Shown here: positions 38,584 through 50,100 of the stretch, piece after piece
Position numbering within the stretch: the first letter of the stretch is position 1
Layout: the number at the start of each line of letters is the position of its first letter
Origin: Antedon mediterranea
Lineage: Eukaryota; Echinodermata; Crinoidea; Comatulida; Antedonidae
Direction: 5' to 3'
Assembly: GCF_964355755.1 (NCBI RefSeq)
Contig: NC_092674.1
Location: 27,268,001 to 27,332,000 of the forward strand
Length of the DNA stretch: 64,000 nt
Notes under the pieces: generated by a model
Databases searched by the model: none
What the model was told of the DNA's origin: nothing
The model's input: the letters and a program-made list of their open reading frames with translations, nothing else
Program-made: the position numbers and the translations under genes

Positions 38584-41500
38584 TTAGGCCTCTTTAACGT
38601 CCTCACGCCGCCTTTTGGAACTACGCTCTCTCTCATCATCATGCCTTCGTGAACTAGATAAAAAATAATTATTCAAAATATTAATTTCTAGAAAAAAAAG
38701 AGAATCTTGAAAAATTGATTGTGATTTCTGATAGTGTGTTTACCTTCTAGATGAACGATGTCTTTCTTCTCTTTCACGGTCCCGATCCCTATGCCTTCTC
38801 TCTCTATCTTTTTCTCTATCATGGCTTCTTTCAGATCGCCGTCGAGATTCTCGATCGCTCCTGGAATTCAACAGAATGATCAGTAATATTGTGTGTTGTA
38901 TTGTTAATAACTTGCAATTAGATATTAGTATATATAAGTATAGCTTTCGGTAGTGCAAAATAAGTGCCCTTGAAGCTGCCATTATATTTCAGTGAAAGTA
39001 TGGCACAAATGGCACCCCATACTTTGGTTTACCTTTCTCGATCTCTATCACCACGTTCAGATCTATCACGATCTCTTACTCTTTCTCTGTCATGCTCTCT
39101 ATCTCTGGATCTTTCTCCTTCTCTAGGTTTCCTGTTGCTTCCCTCTTCCAAGTCACTGCCACTGTTTAGTTAAAAAGAAAAAAAAAGTTAATAAATTTTG
39201 TGATTGCGTGTTTAGTTCAAATCTAATTACTGAACATTTTAGCTACAAATATGATCAAACATAATTTCGTCGTCAAACGTCTATTTTACATACATTGTTG
39301 TAAGTAAAATAGAGGTAAAACTGGTTTACCCTTACCTGCTAATATCACTTTCCTCTGAATACCTATGACCAGAAGGTGGCGGTTTGGAGTAGGGAGGATA
39401 GGTACCATGAGGTGGTGGTGGACCAGGACCTGGATGTGTTGGTGGTGGTCCACTGTGTACAATTGGAGGTGGTGGCCCACCGGGAGGTGGTGGTCCATTC
39501 CATCCATTTGGGGGTGGGCCTGGATGCGGTGGTGGAGGTCCACTAAACCTAGGCGGTGGAGCGTAACCTGGATCTACACAAACATTAAAAAGATAACCGT
39601 TTTATTTATATTTTTTAACACAAAATCTATACATACATATATGTACATTTATTTTTATATTAGTGTGCTTACTTCTTGGTATCACTGACAATTTGACAAC
39701 AAATATATAACTACTTACCTCTGAAATAAGGGTCCTGATATCTTGGTGGTGGTCCACCCATGGGTCGTGGAGGTGGCGGTCCCATACCCATTGGTGGTGG
39801 TCCAGAAATGGGTGGTGGCACTGTGTAAAGAAACAGAAATATGATTTATTATACCTGAAGAAATGTTCAATAAATTATTAACAATAAAAGAACTGAGTTT
39901 GTAAATAATTAGCTTGTCTATTTTTTGGTCTTCCCCTCATCATTAGTTTACTATTAAACTTACTTAAATTTGTTATTTTGAAAACCAATTTTTAAAAATT
40001 ATTATTTTTAAAGTAATCTGGGGTCTCAATAATACAAACTTTCTAGTTTCCTGAGACCTCATTTCATCATTTTCTTGAAACACAGTAAATATAATTATTG
40101 TATTTGTATTGTATTAGTAGAATAGAATAGATGGAACATACTTCCATGGGGAGGCCTGTTATCTGGTGGTGGATATGCCATTGGAGGTGGTCCAGACATG
40201 CCTGGTGGAGGCCCATGCATCATTGGAGGCGGCGGACCTAAAACAGGAAAAAACCATTAAATAAATAAAGAACATTTATAAAACCATCACTGACAGTTTC
40301 TCTGCTTATAATTAAAATGAAAAATATATTTAGACAATCATTAACTGAAAACACTTTTTACAAATCATTAAATGAAAACAATTTATACACGAGTACATAC
40401 CTGGCCTTGGGGGTCCAGGCATTGGCGGAGGTCCAGGTCTCATTATAGGCGGTCCTGAGGTTGGTGGCATAGAGTGTGGAGGAGGTGGTCCACCATATCC
40501 AGGGGGAGGCATTTGCATTGGTGGAGGGTGATCTTCTTGCGGAGAATAATTTTCTTCAGTACTGAAAGAGGCAATAATTTCAAGGACAATTAAAGAGTAA
40601 GCCTACAGCAAGTAATCCGACCAATCACGACACGATGGATCATCAGAATCGTTGCTTGTGATTGGTCAACTCACTTGCTTTGCGTCAAAATGAGAACCAA
40701 GCTTAAAGTTATATCTACACTATCAAACTTTATGTGACAAACAAATTTGATGTGCCCATATATGGACATGATGTCATATCACTACTATATTTGGGCATTA
40801 ACCATATTTGGGCACATCACACTTTTTTGTCAAACTAGTTTGATAGTGTAGACAGAGCTTAACTAACAATAAATCATAAATACAATATTAATATATGTAC
40901 TGAACATTTTAAATTGTAACTTACAAGTCTGAACTGTCCTTATGACGACGACGGCTGGACACTGTCGTGATTGTCCCTACTGTCTGTATCGATGAAGGCT
41001 CTTTATCATACGGTTTATTTAAAGATGAATGTGATTTTATTGCTAAATAGTTAAAAAATACAAATCAAAACAGTTTTAAATATTTGATGATGTGTACAGT
41101 TATTAATTAAATATTATATCATATTTTTTGAAGCACATTAAACACTAAAGTACACAACAAGAAATCTACAAGTATTTAACTATTGGGAGTAGCTTTTGTT
41201 TCATTTATTTAAATTTACTAATAACTTAAATAAAGAGGAAGAGCCTAAATGAAAACATAGCTTGTAGTGAATAGGTTTTGTGTCAGGGAGCTAAGTAATT
41301 TATTGGTCAGATGTTTGCCCTACTCTGACATAATTTGTACTTGGTACTAAGTACAAATTGGTAGCTTGGTGGTATAGCGGTATAAACACCTAGTGGTGGT
41401 TGTGGGTTCGAGAAGAATTACTTGCAAACTTTTTCACAATCGGTCTAGTATCATCAAGTACAAATTACGTCAAAATATCTGACAAATTAAGAAATCTACA

Positions 41501-44500
41501 CCTATAAATTGTTGACAGCCAATCGCTAAACTTACATGATATATTATGAATTTCCTTAGACCTCTGTTGTGTTGATACCTTTAAAATAAATAAAATAACA
41601 TTTAATATCATTGTACACATTTTTGCGATTTAATACTTACAGTACATATTGTATTGAGTTATTATATTTTTTACCCCTGACCTATGTATTACTTAAATAG
41701 TTATGCGAGTTATCTAATTTAACAATATTTGACCCCTGACCTATGTATTACTTACATAATTATGAGTGTTATCTATTTTTGATGCGTAAGCTGGATCTGC
41801 ACGTATTCTTTTTTGTTTTTCTCGATATATATTCCAAGTGTCTTCATTAAAACCATAGTTAAAATAATCAGTGATATCCGCACCTGGCAGGCAAATAATA
41901 AAACAGTACCAACTTAGGAGAATGCTCAATTTTTTGAATATTCTCGATATGGTATACAATGTGAACAAAATAAATGTTTTATTACCTCATCTAAAGTCTT
42001 GTTAAAATGAATACACCAAGTCGATCCCCATCCCTTACCAACCTTATTTTAAAGTCCCCATCCCTTGTCAACCTTTAACATTACCTCAAAGTCCCCATCC
42101 CTTGTCAACCTTTGACCTTACCTGGTTTTCTCCAAGGCTTTTCTTCTAATGAATCAATATCAAATGAATATACTGCAGTGTCATTAATAGTTCCTTCAGC
42201 TTCTAAGTCAACACCTTTCACTTGTTTAACTACAATTACAATTATGCGAGAAAACATTAAAATAATTCATATATTTTGCATATTTTTTATGCATGATTTT
42301 CAATGTTTAACTTAGTTTTTAATTTTGTATGAAAAGTGCAAAATTCAAAGACACATCATTCTCATAAATAGTCGCTCAACAACGTTCAGTGCCCTGAATA
42401 GAAGTCTGCTGTAGTTTATAGTAATGCTAAAACATTGTACATTTTCGAAAACCTTGTATTTTCACATACCTGTAGCTGCACCCTTGTAAGAGTTTCGTAT
42501 ATTTACACCTTGGCCATACCTGGGTTTAAAAATAAATTCAAAGACAATTCAGGATTTTACTTGTTTAATTAAAATTATTGTTATTGAACATTATTATATC
42601 AAGAGGCTCTCACTTCTGTTTTGGGCCATTGGCCTATGGTGCCATTTGCCAATGGTTAATAAATAAATATCTTTCTTGTACACAATTGTCACTTTCCACA
42701 CTCTACTCATTATTAATTTATTATTTAACAATTATAGAATGGAAGCTTAATCAGCAATCAAGTCCTACACAGAAAAATTGGAAACTTACTGATATGAAGC
42801 AGGTACTCCTGATTTGATATCTCCTATGGTAACCTGTACGTCATCGTCATCACTATCATCATCACTATCCTCGTAGGCTCCATCATCTTCCTCACCAGGT
42901 ACAGCAGGCTCAACAGGTTCCTACAAGAAGAAAAAGCATAGTGAGATGTGTGCTAGCTGAGTTTAGATACTTTAAACTCCACTATTATAATCTACTACAT
43001 ATTTAGAGACACCTCTGTAACTAGACACCTCTATTAAGAAGACAACCATATTAAGGAGACACCCCTATTAAAAGGACACACCTATAAGGAGACAATCCTA
43101 GCGGTCACTCCTATTACGGAAATACCCCTAATAGAGGAACTAGAAATAAATTTCCCTCCACTATAATCTAAACACATATTTAGGGATACCTCAATTAAGG
43201 AAACACCTCTATTAAGAAGACACCTCTATTAAGAAGACACGCCTATTCAGAAGACACGCCTATTAAGGAGACACACCTATTAAGAGTACACATTGGTGTT
43301 TTAAACGTTAATTGTGATAAAGGTGCACAAGTTTAAGTACTTACTGCTGATAAACTAGGTTTTCTTTCAGGCTCTGCCGTTGTAACTTCAGGTATTGATG
43401 TCCTTGATATTTGACTCACAAATGCTTTAGCATTTGCTGACAGACTACTGTAAAGAAAAAAAAGAAAGAAAGAGTTTGTTAGAGACTTCATGTTACATGA
43501 ATGATTGTTTTTAATGCGTTTTTCATAAAATAATATTACATTGTGCAACACAACAATAAAGTACATTTACAGGAGACATAGAATTTGACAAAGTTATTTT
43601 AACATTTTCTTTACAATATATCATGTTTTTTTTATGAAACAGAACATTTTAAAAAGAAAAAATTGAGATTGCAATGTTGCTTGGAGGGAAAAGTAGGTCG
43701 GTTCACATGATCACACATTTACCAGGGTTGTTAGTTATAAAATTAGTACTGTATTACGTAAAGGAATGGCAAATGTGTAGTTTCGGTTAAGCTGGTGAAA
43801 CATAATAAAATAAGTAGAACACATGATCTAGTCTGGTGTCTGGTGAGTGGCTGAAAATATGACAGTGTGTGTATATTAGTATAACAGTACAGTAATTGCA
43901 TTTAATATCAGAATTATACAATTTTATTTTATCAAACCTGTTTCCTTGGGTTGTTTCATCATCTCTAAAAAGTGACAAAATTTTAACATAAAAGCACTGT
44001 AATGCATGCAATTATATGACGCACTATAAAACCCTTGGGAGAGGTGCATCATTTAAAAATAGTTAATGACATAGAGGTGCATAAAAAAACCTAAATGGTA
44101 CGTCATCTTAATGAACAATGAACACTTTACCACTGCCCAGGTTAGGGAGCTTTTGATCATTAGCAATTGAGTCGTCTTTTAAGGAGCAGAAAAAAAGGAC
44201 AGTCATGGGGCGTCATTTTTCTTTAAAACGTCTGTCAGTCATTTTAAAAAGGGTGTGTCAAATCGTAACATTTGGGCATCATACAATTGAAAAAGCATTA
44301 TTCATATATCTTTTTCAAACAACTAAAAAAACTTGGGGCGCAGGAGGCATTTACATGCATTGATTGCAAATCCAAATAAATTGACAAAGTAATATTTATT
44401 AATGTATACTTACTCATCATTAACTTTAACAGCCTCCTCTTCGCTTTTTTCTTCACCATCTACCAAGAAATTGATATTATAATTATTAGTAATTAACTTA

Positions 44501-45024
44501 AACTAAAATTAATAAACCCAATCTGCAAAATCTTATGCCAACCATGATCAGTGGAAACAAATACTGTTTGGTCCTTGTTGGACGGAGAAGAAGATTTTCA
44601 AAATAAATTCACTTAATTTATTTCATTTTTTATTATGTTGCAAAATAATATACATTATGCAAAACATTATCTACTATCTACTTCATTATTCTATTTGAAC
44701 CCGTATTTTTAAAGATTTGTTTATTTCAAAGTATGTAGGCCTACATGATCACTTCCTATTTCTCTGAAAAAAACGTGACTACAACAGACCGTGCGTGGTT
44801 TGCAAAAAGCAACAAACAGACGCAACAAAAAAGATAGGCCTAACAAATTTTGATGATTTTTAAGTTATTACTTCAGAATATTATATTGTAACTTAAACAT
44901 TAAATATACCCTAAAATGTATTCTTTACGTTGCAAAATAAATTATAACGTATAAATGAATGCTACATCTTTAATAAATGAAATGAATTACCTCCGTATAA
45001 CCACGAGTCCTCGTCGTCAGCCAT
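38584..45024 (-). CDS. FIP1L1: FIP1L1, pre-mRNA 3'-end-processing factor; 17 exons, 566 aa
   Basis: Exons: 44991-45024, 44414-44459, 43938-43964, 43345-43447, 42790-42920, 42470-42519, 42122-42229, 41756-41883, 41536-41578, 40925-41042, 40401-40561, 40142-40237, 39719-39820, 39336-39573, 39033-39161, 38744-38860, 38584-38653 (1701 nt). It is a nuclear subunit of CPSF that binds U-rich RNA and poly(A) polymerase. The acidic N-terminus ([12 protein letters not shown], then a D/E run near 100-120) leads to [11 protein letters not shown] and the diagnostic Fip1 motif [20 protein letters not shown] at about 155-180, with [15 protein letters not shown] after it. Residues 263-461 are Pro/Gly/Met-rich, and 462-566 are an RD/RE mixed-charge tail. 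Several microexons (27, 34, 43 and 46 nt) are typical of this gene. The length is close to vertebrate FIP1L1. Confidence 0.95.
40592..40704. mobile_element. MITE-like repeat, 'GACGCAA' family, copy 4
   Basis: CCGACCAATCACGACACGAT is followed by CGTTGCTTGTGATTGGTCAA, ending in AATGAGAACCAAGCTTAA. It abuts the next MITE directly, so the two are adjacent or nested. It lies in FIP1L1 intron 10. Confidence 0.55.
40703..40862. mobile_element. AAGCTCTGTCTAC palindromic MITE, near full length
   Basis: TTAA lies at both edges. Left TATCTACACTATCAAACTTT and right AGTTTGATAGTGTAGACAGA. The centre alternates TATATGGACATGATGTCATA and ATTTGGGCACATCACAC. It lies in FIP1L1 intron 10. Confidence 0.88.
41362..41425 (+). 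mobile_element. tRNA-like SINE head fragment
   Basis: GGTAGCTTGGTGGTATAGCG looks like a D-arm/A-box region, and GTGGGTTCGAGAAG a decayed B box about 35 bp on. No cloverleaf closes. I read it as a SINE relic in FIP1L1 intron 9. Confidence 0.4.
42023..42118. repeat. ~36-bp tandem repeat, 3 copies, beside FIP1L1 exon 7
   Basis: CCCCATCCCTTGTCAACCTT is repeated at about 42026, 42056 and 42093. The last copy runs to within 4 bp of the exon 7 donor (minus strand). Confidence 0.8.
43005..43295. repeat. Degenerate 17-bp tandem repeat in FIP1L1 intron 4
   Basis: Units like ACACCTCTATTAAGAAG recur about 14 times with substitutions and one ~60-bp interruption (near 43130-43180). Confidence 0.8.
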
Positions 45025-45699
45025 ATTTGTTTTGTTTGGGGTCAAAGTTGAGGGAGAAAAAAAAGTTGATTTTGCATGTGTTTTGTGTTGATGGTTTTGT
45101 AGAAAAAGACAGTGGGCTGAGGTAGGTAGTAATTCGCTCTTACTTCTACCTACACGAGATATTAAACTAGCTGCCGGACATGATAATAATTTTATAGATT
45201 AAATGGTGATAAAAACGTAGTTTGTGAGAAAGATGATATGCTGACCTGTGAGCCTGAATTGTTGATGAATGAGTGCAGAACCCCTGCCTGGCTGGTGGTG
45301 GTGGTACAATAGTAAATACAGTACCTACCTGCTAGCTAGCTAGGCTCTATAGTACTAGTAGTATAGGACTACTGTAGCTATAAAATTACATGATTGCTGC
45401 AAGGTAGTCAAACTGGCCGGAAATATCCTAATAATACTAGATCACATATATATTTTTAATCGCGATTTTTAATATTATGACCTAACCTATCAAAATCATT
45501 ATTCGCGTTTCTTCGGCAAAAGTTTCTTTTTCTACATATAACTTTTAAAATTTATAGTTAAAATTTTTTTCTGCAAAAGTTTCTTTTTCTACATATAATT
45601 TTTAAAATGTATCTTTAACATTTTTTCTCTGGATTTCAAACTGAAAATATATTCTTCATTCTTCTTCCACAGGCAGGTCATTCAAAGAGAGGAGTTAGG
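45025..45699. promoter_or_regulatory. Divergent promoter region FIP1L1 | MTIF3
   Basis: 675 bp lie between start codons. A good acceptor (TTCTTCCACAG|GCAGG) at 45672 shows that MTIF3 probably has an untranslated first exon within this interval. A near-identical 40-bp direct repeat AAAAGTTTCTTTTTCTACAT occurs at about 45518 and 45575. Confidence 0.5.
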
Positions 45700-46754
45700 A
45701 TGGCCGCTGTGACATGCACGATTCGAATGTTCTGTTCTAAAAGACTTGGTTTTAGTAAATGTCTGTCAAAATATACAAAACCTTCCTGGCAATATCTTTT
45801 ATCAAAAGACCCGCACAATAAATATGTAAAAACTACACTCTTCCATTGGTGTCCAACTTACGAACCAAAGAAAAGGTTATTTTGTAGCAAAATACCACTT
45901 GATTTGGACAGTGATACCAGTGCCCCCTTGCCAGAGGAGAGAGGCTCTAAAAGGAGGGATAACAAGAATACTGGTGTAAAGGTTTTTGAGAGCGTTGGAA
46001 AATTTATTCCGCACGACATCTTAGATTTAATGATTTCCGATGATCAAACACATGTTGGAATTACTCGAAAGGAAGCCATGAAACTTAAAGAACAATCCAA
46101 CTTAAAACTGGTATTAATTAACAGTAGATCAAAACCAAATCCTTTGTATAAATTGATGTCCGGACGTGAACTCCACCAGGAGAGAATGAAAGCGAAAGAA
46201 GTCCAGGAAAAAGAGAAGAAACCAACAGAGACTAAGGAAATGACGATATCGGAGAACATTGGACAACACGACCTGGAGACTAAGAAGAAGCAGATCAAGA
46301 ATTGGATGGAGAACGCTGAACATCAATATCATGTCCGAGTGACAGTGATGCACAAACGGTCTGCAAAGACACCGACTACAGAAGATGACAAGGTAATTTC
46401 AGTTTTACTTGGTTACTCATACCGTTTAACTAGTTAGTCATGCCGTTTACTTGATTAGTCATGTCGTTGACTTGGTTAGTTGTCCCATTTACTTGGTTAG
46501 TCACACCGTTTACTAGATTACTTGTGCCATTTAACTGGTTATTCACGCCGTTTACTTGTTTAGTCATCGTTTAATAACATCTCTTTATTTATTTTCAGAT
46601 GAAAATCATCAATGACATTTTACGTGGATTAAACGAAATTACTATTAACGGACCACCAAAGAAATGTGGACGAAACGGAGACAGCATACGAGTAACGTTG
46701 CGACACATGTCTGCTAAAGAAAAGCTTAAGCAAAAGAAGGAAAACGAAACCTAA
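45700..46754 (+). CDS. MTIF3: Mitochondrial translation initiation factor IF-3; 2 exons, 282 aa
   Basis: Exons: 45700-46392 and 46599-46754 (849 nt). It binds the mitochondrial small ribosomal subunit and keeps subunits apart before initiation. The leader (residues 1-60) is Arg/Lys/Ser-rich without strong acidity, as for matrix import. The IF3 N-domain is about 100-160 (GITRKEAMKLKEQSNLKLVL, PLYKLMSGRELHQER), a charged linker about 165-195, and the IF3 C-domain about 196-275 (KKKQIKNWMENAEHQYHVRV, LRGLNEITINGPPKKCG). It lies tail to tail with GTF3A. AATAAA is at 46777-46782, 23 nt after the stop. Confidence 0.93.
46400..46568. repeat. ~21-22-bp tandem repeat filling the MTIF3 intron
   Basis: Variants of CCGTTTACTTGGTTAGTCAT recur about seven times. 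They make up most of the 206-bp intron. Confidence 0.85.
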
Positions 46755-46910
46755 CATGAAATGCAATTTAATTTGTAATAAAATAGTTACTATTCAAGTT
46801 TAGTACAGTATCTGTCCGAGGTTTGACAGTGGAAATTGTGGCTAGAGTTTATTTAAAGGTCCAACGTAACCTGGTCAATGCATACAATTGCAAGGACTGG
46901 ACACACTACA

Positions 46911-46984
46911 GTAGTTATAATGTGTACACTCTACCGTAGTTATAATGTGTACACTCTACCGTAGTTATAATGTGTACACTCTGT
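46911..46984. repeat. 25-bp tandem repeat, 3 copies, between MTIF3 and GTF3A
   Basis: GTAGTTATAATGTGTACACT plus CTACC is repeated without change at 46911, 46936 and 46961 inside the 399-bp convergent spacer. The repeat contains the palindrome TGTGTACAC. Confidence 0.9.
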
Positions 46985-47153
46985 ATGTTTTCCTATTCAT
47001 TATGAGACATAATAATAAATTTAAGTCAAGTACAACATGCATAGATTATTTTTTATTGAACATTCTTGTTTATACAGTAATTATTTCATATTTTATACAT
47101 TATTCAAATGTTGGATATTTTTAAAATGTATATAACTTAAAATAACATAAATA

Positions 47154-50100
47154 CTATTGGCATTGGATACTTTCCAAAATATGTAATGCTAAGGAACTTT
47201 GTACAGGCTCTTCTGTAAAAAAATTGTCATCTGTGGTTACGTTTTCAGTCGTCCGTTCATTTATCTGATTTGATTCATTCCCAGATTTCATCTCGACATT
47301 CGTAACAATCTGTTTGGTATCATCAATGTCCATTGCATCAGGAACATCTAAATTAAAATCAATTTAGGTGATCAATATTTAAACATTCAAAATAAACAAT
47401 TACAGTACTGTGTTCATTTGAGAATTTATTTATGAAAACTAAATAATCAGTTACCTTCTATCTGGCTATTTGTACAGTGACCTTCTTCTACCTGGCTATC
47501 TGCACAGTGACCTTCTTCTACCTGGCTATCTGCACAGTGATCATCTTCTACCTGGCTATCTGCACAGTGACCTTCTTCTACCTGGCTATTTGTACAGTGA
47601 CCTTCTTCTACCTGGCTATTTGTACAGTGACCTTCTTCTACCTGGCTATTTGTACAGTGACCTTCTTCTACCTGGCTATTTGTACAGTGACCTTCTTCTA
47701 CCTGGCTATTTGTACCGTGACCTTCTTCCTGGCCATTTGTACAGTGACCTTTGACCTGCATTGTATCTTCAGGAGCGACCGATGTAGTACAATTGACGGT
47801 TTTATGCTTATGAATATAACTTACGACACCACTTATTTTGGATGCAGTTGATCGTTGTTTCCTCGGCTGAAATTAATGACAACATTATGTTATTACTGAA
47901 ACTACTTTTCTGTAAAGTGGTCTAAAGCTCTATCTGCACCATCAAACTAGTTTGACAAAACTTGTGTGATGTGCCCAAATATGATATAAATATTATTTGG
48001 GCACATCACACAAGTTAGTGATATGACCAAATATGGTAGTGATATGACAATCATATCCATATATGGCCACATCACATTTTTGTTGTCACAAAGTTTGATA
48101 GTGTAGATAGAGCTTTATACAAATAGTTATATTACAGTACTATGATTAAGATTTGAACCTGCTAGTTTTATATACTGACCTTTGGTTGTGGTTTTACATA
48201 TCCTGGCCTATGTACAATTTGGTGTTTTTCCAATGACACTTTATGGGCAAACGTTTTAGTACAGTTCTCATGACTGCAAGCAAATGGTCTAGCGCCCTCA
48301 TGGTAGTTATCGATGTGCATTTGTAAATATATCAACTATGGAAACAAAATCAATCCATCAAAAGTTATAAAGGACTGTTCACACTATTGTCGTCGTGTGA
48401 TGACATAAGATCTGTCTACACTATCAATACACTAAGTTTCATAAAAAAAGTGTGATGTGCCAAAATATGGTAGTGATATGCTCAAATATGGTAGTGATAT
48501 GACATAATCATGTCCATACTGTATATGGGCACTTCACACATTTTTTGTCACATAAAGTTTGACAGTGTGGACAGAGCTTTAGACTGTGCTACATTATATT
48601 CTACTCGTTTCCTAGCATTCTTCAGAAGACATTCTCAATTTCCTTTTGGAAACATGGTGTTTTGCAAACCTGACATTAAAGATATATTGTCCCCCTAACA
48701 AAATATTTTTTTTTATTTTTTTGTTGAATATGTTATTTTAATGTCAAATAATAGTTATTCACACTCACAAAAAATTGGGTCTGAAAAAAATTGATTTACC
48801 TGAGAAAAATGTAATTTAAAGCAAAAAATGGTCAAATTGTCTGGAAGACAATGAGTTTTTGGGTAATTTAACTGTTTATTTTGTCTTTTTATAGGTGAAA
48901 TAATTTTTTTCCCCCCTTTTTTTTTCATTAAAACTGCAAAATGGCCTATTCAAAGTCCGATTTTAAAAATCTTTATTTTTCATGATTTTGGGGACAATAC
49001 ATCTTAAAAGTTATCTATATCTTTCTATTTTTGTGTGTGAACAAAGTGTTAATAATACCCTTGTGTACGTTCTACCACAGCCATCTCTTGGACATTGAAA
49101 CACGTCAACCCTCTCAGTGTGAACACGTTCATGTAAGCGGAGCTATAACAAACAAGGCTATGTTAAAATATGTGTGCTATTATAGAGATATTAATATAGT
49201 GATCTCTATGGTGCTATACAGTAGTTTCATATTAAAATGTTTACAAACAAAAATAATAAAAGTAAATTTATCTTACTTTATGCTTTTTCTTAAATGTTTT
49301 TTCACACATGCTGCATTTTAATACTGAAAAAAAAAAAAAAATCTTTATTATGCAGGAGCAGCATAGGCATAGATTCACTAGAACTTGGAATTCCATACCC
49401 AATGAGATTCGTGATATTTTTGTTAATGGTTCATTTATTAATTTTAAATTATCTCTAAAGCTATATTTTAAATGTCGGAGAGAAACTTTTTAACTTTTTA
49501 AATGAAATGATATGTCTACTATATTAGTATATATTCTTGTTATTTGTTATTTATGTGTTGGAGAGACACACCTTACCGGTGACAGCGTTTTGTTTAATGC
49601 TTTTGTCTTTCCTCGGCCTCGTGTCTTGTATTTCATATATATATTTCTATGTTTTTTTTGTAATTATTATTTTATGTTTATTGCCGAAATGAATAAAATA
49701 AAATAAATAAATAAAATAGGGACAAATAGAAAAACTGCTCTTTACTTTATAATATTTTAGTTTTATTATTATCATATTTTTCCATCATTAACACCACTAA
49801 TTGTTATTTAAGACAGAGTCGAGACATAAAATATTGTAGGGACAAACTGTGTCAAGTGAAAAGTTATTTATAAATGACTGCTGGGAACGACAGCTTTTGA
49901 TTTTGACAAGCTCTCACCTTCAACATGGTCTGTGCTCAGATGCTTTCTTAGCAAGGACCAGGATGTGAATATTTCACTACAACCATCTTTAGGACAATTT
50001 CGTCCTATAAAAAAAAAACAATACCAATTTGTAATTTTCAATAAATTTAATAAAATAAATATATATTGATAAATAAATATAAATATATACTGTACATACA

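Noticed and set aside
47470-47851. Plus-strand frames over the 30-bp repeat
   Set aside because: They are shadows of the TFIIIA coding repeat on the minus strand, whose exon frame is confirmed by both splice junctions.
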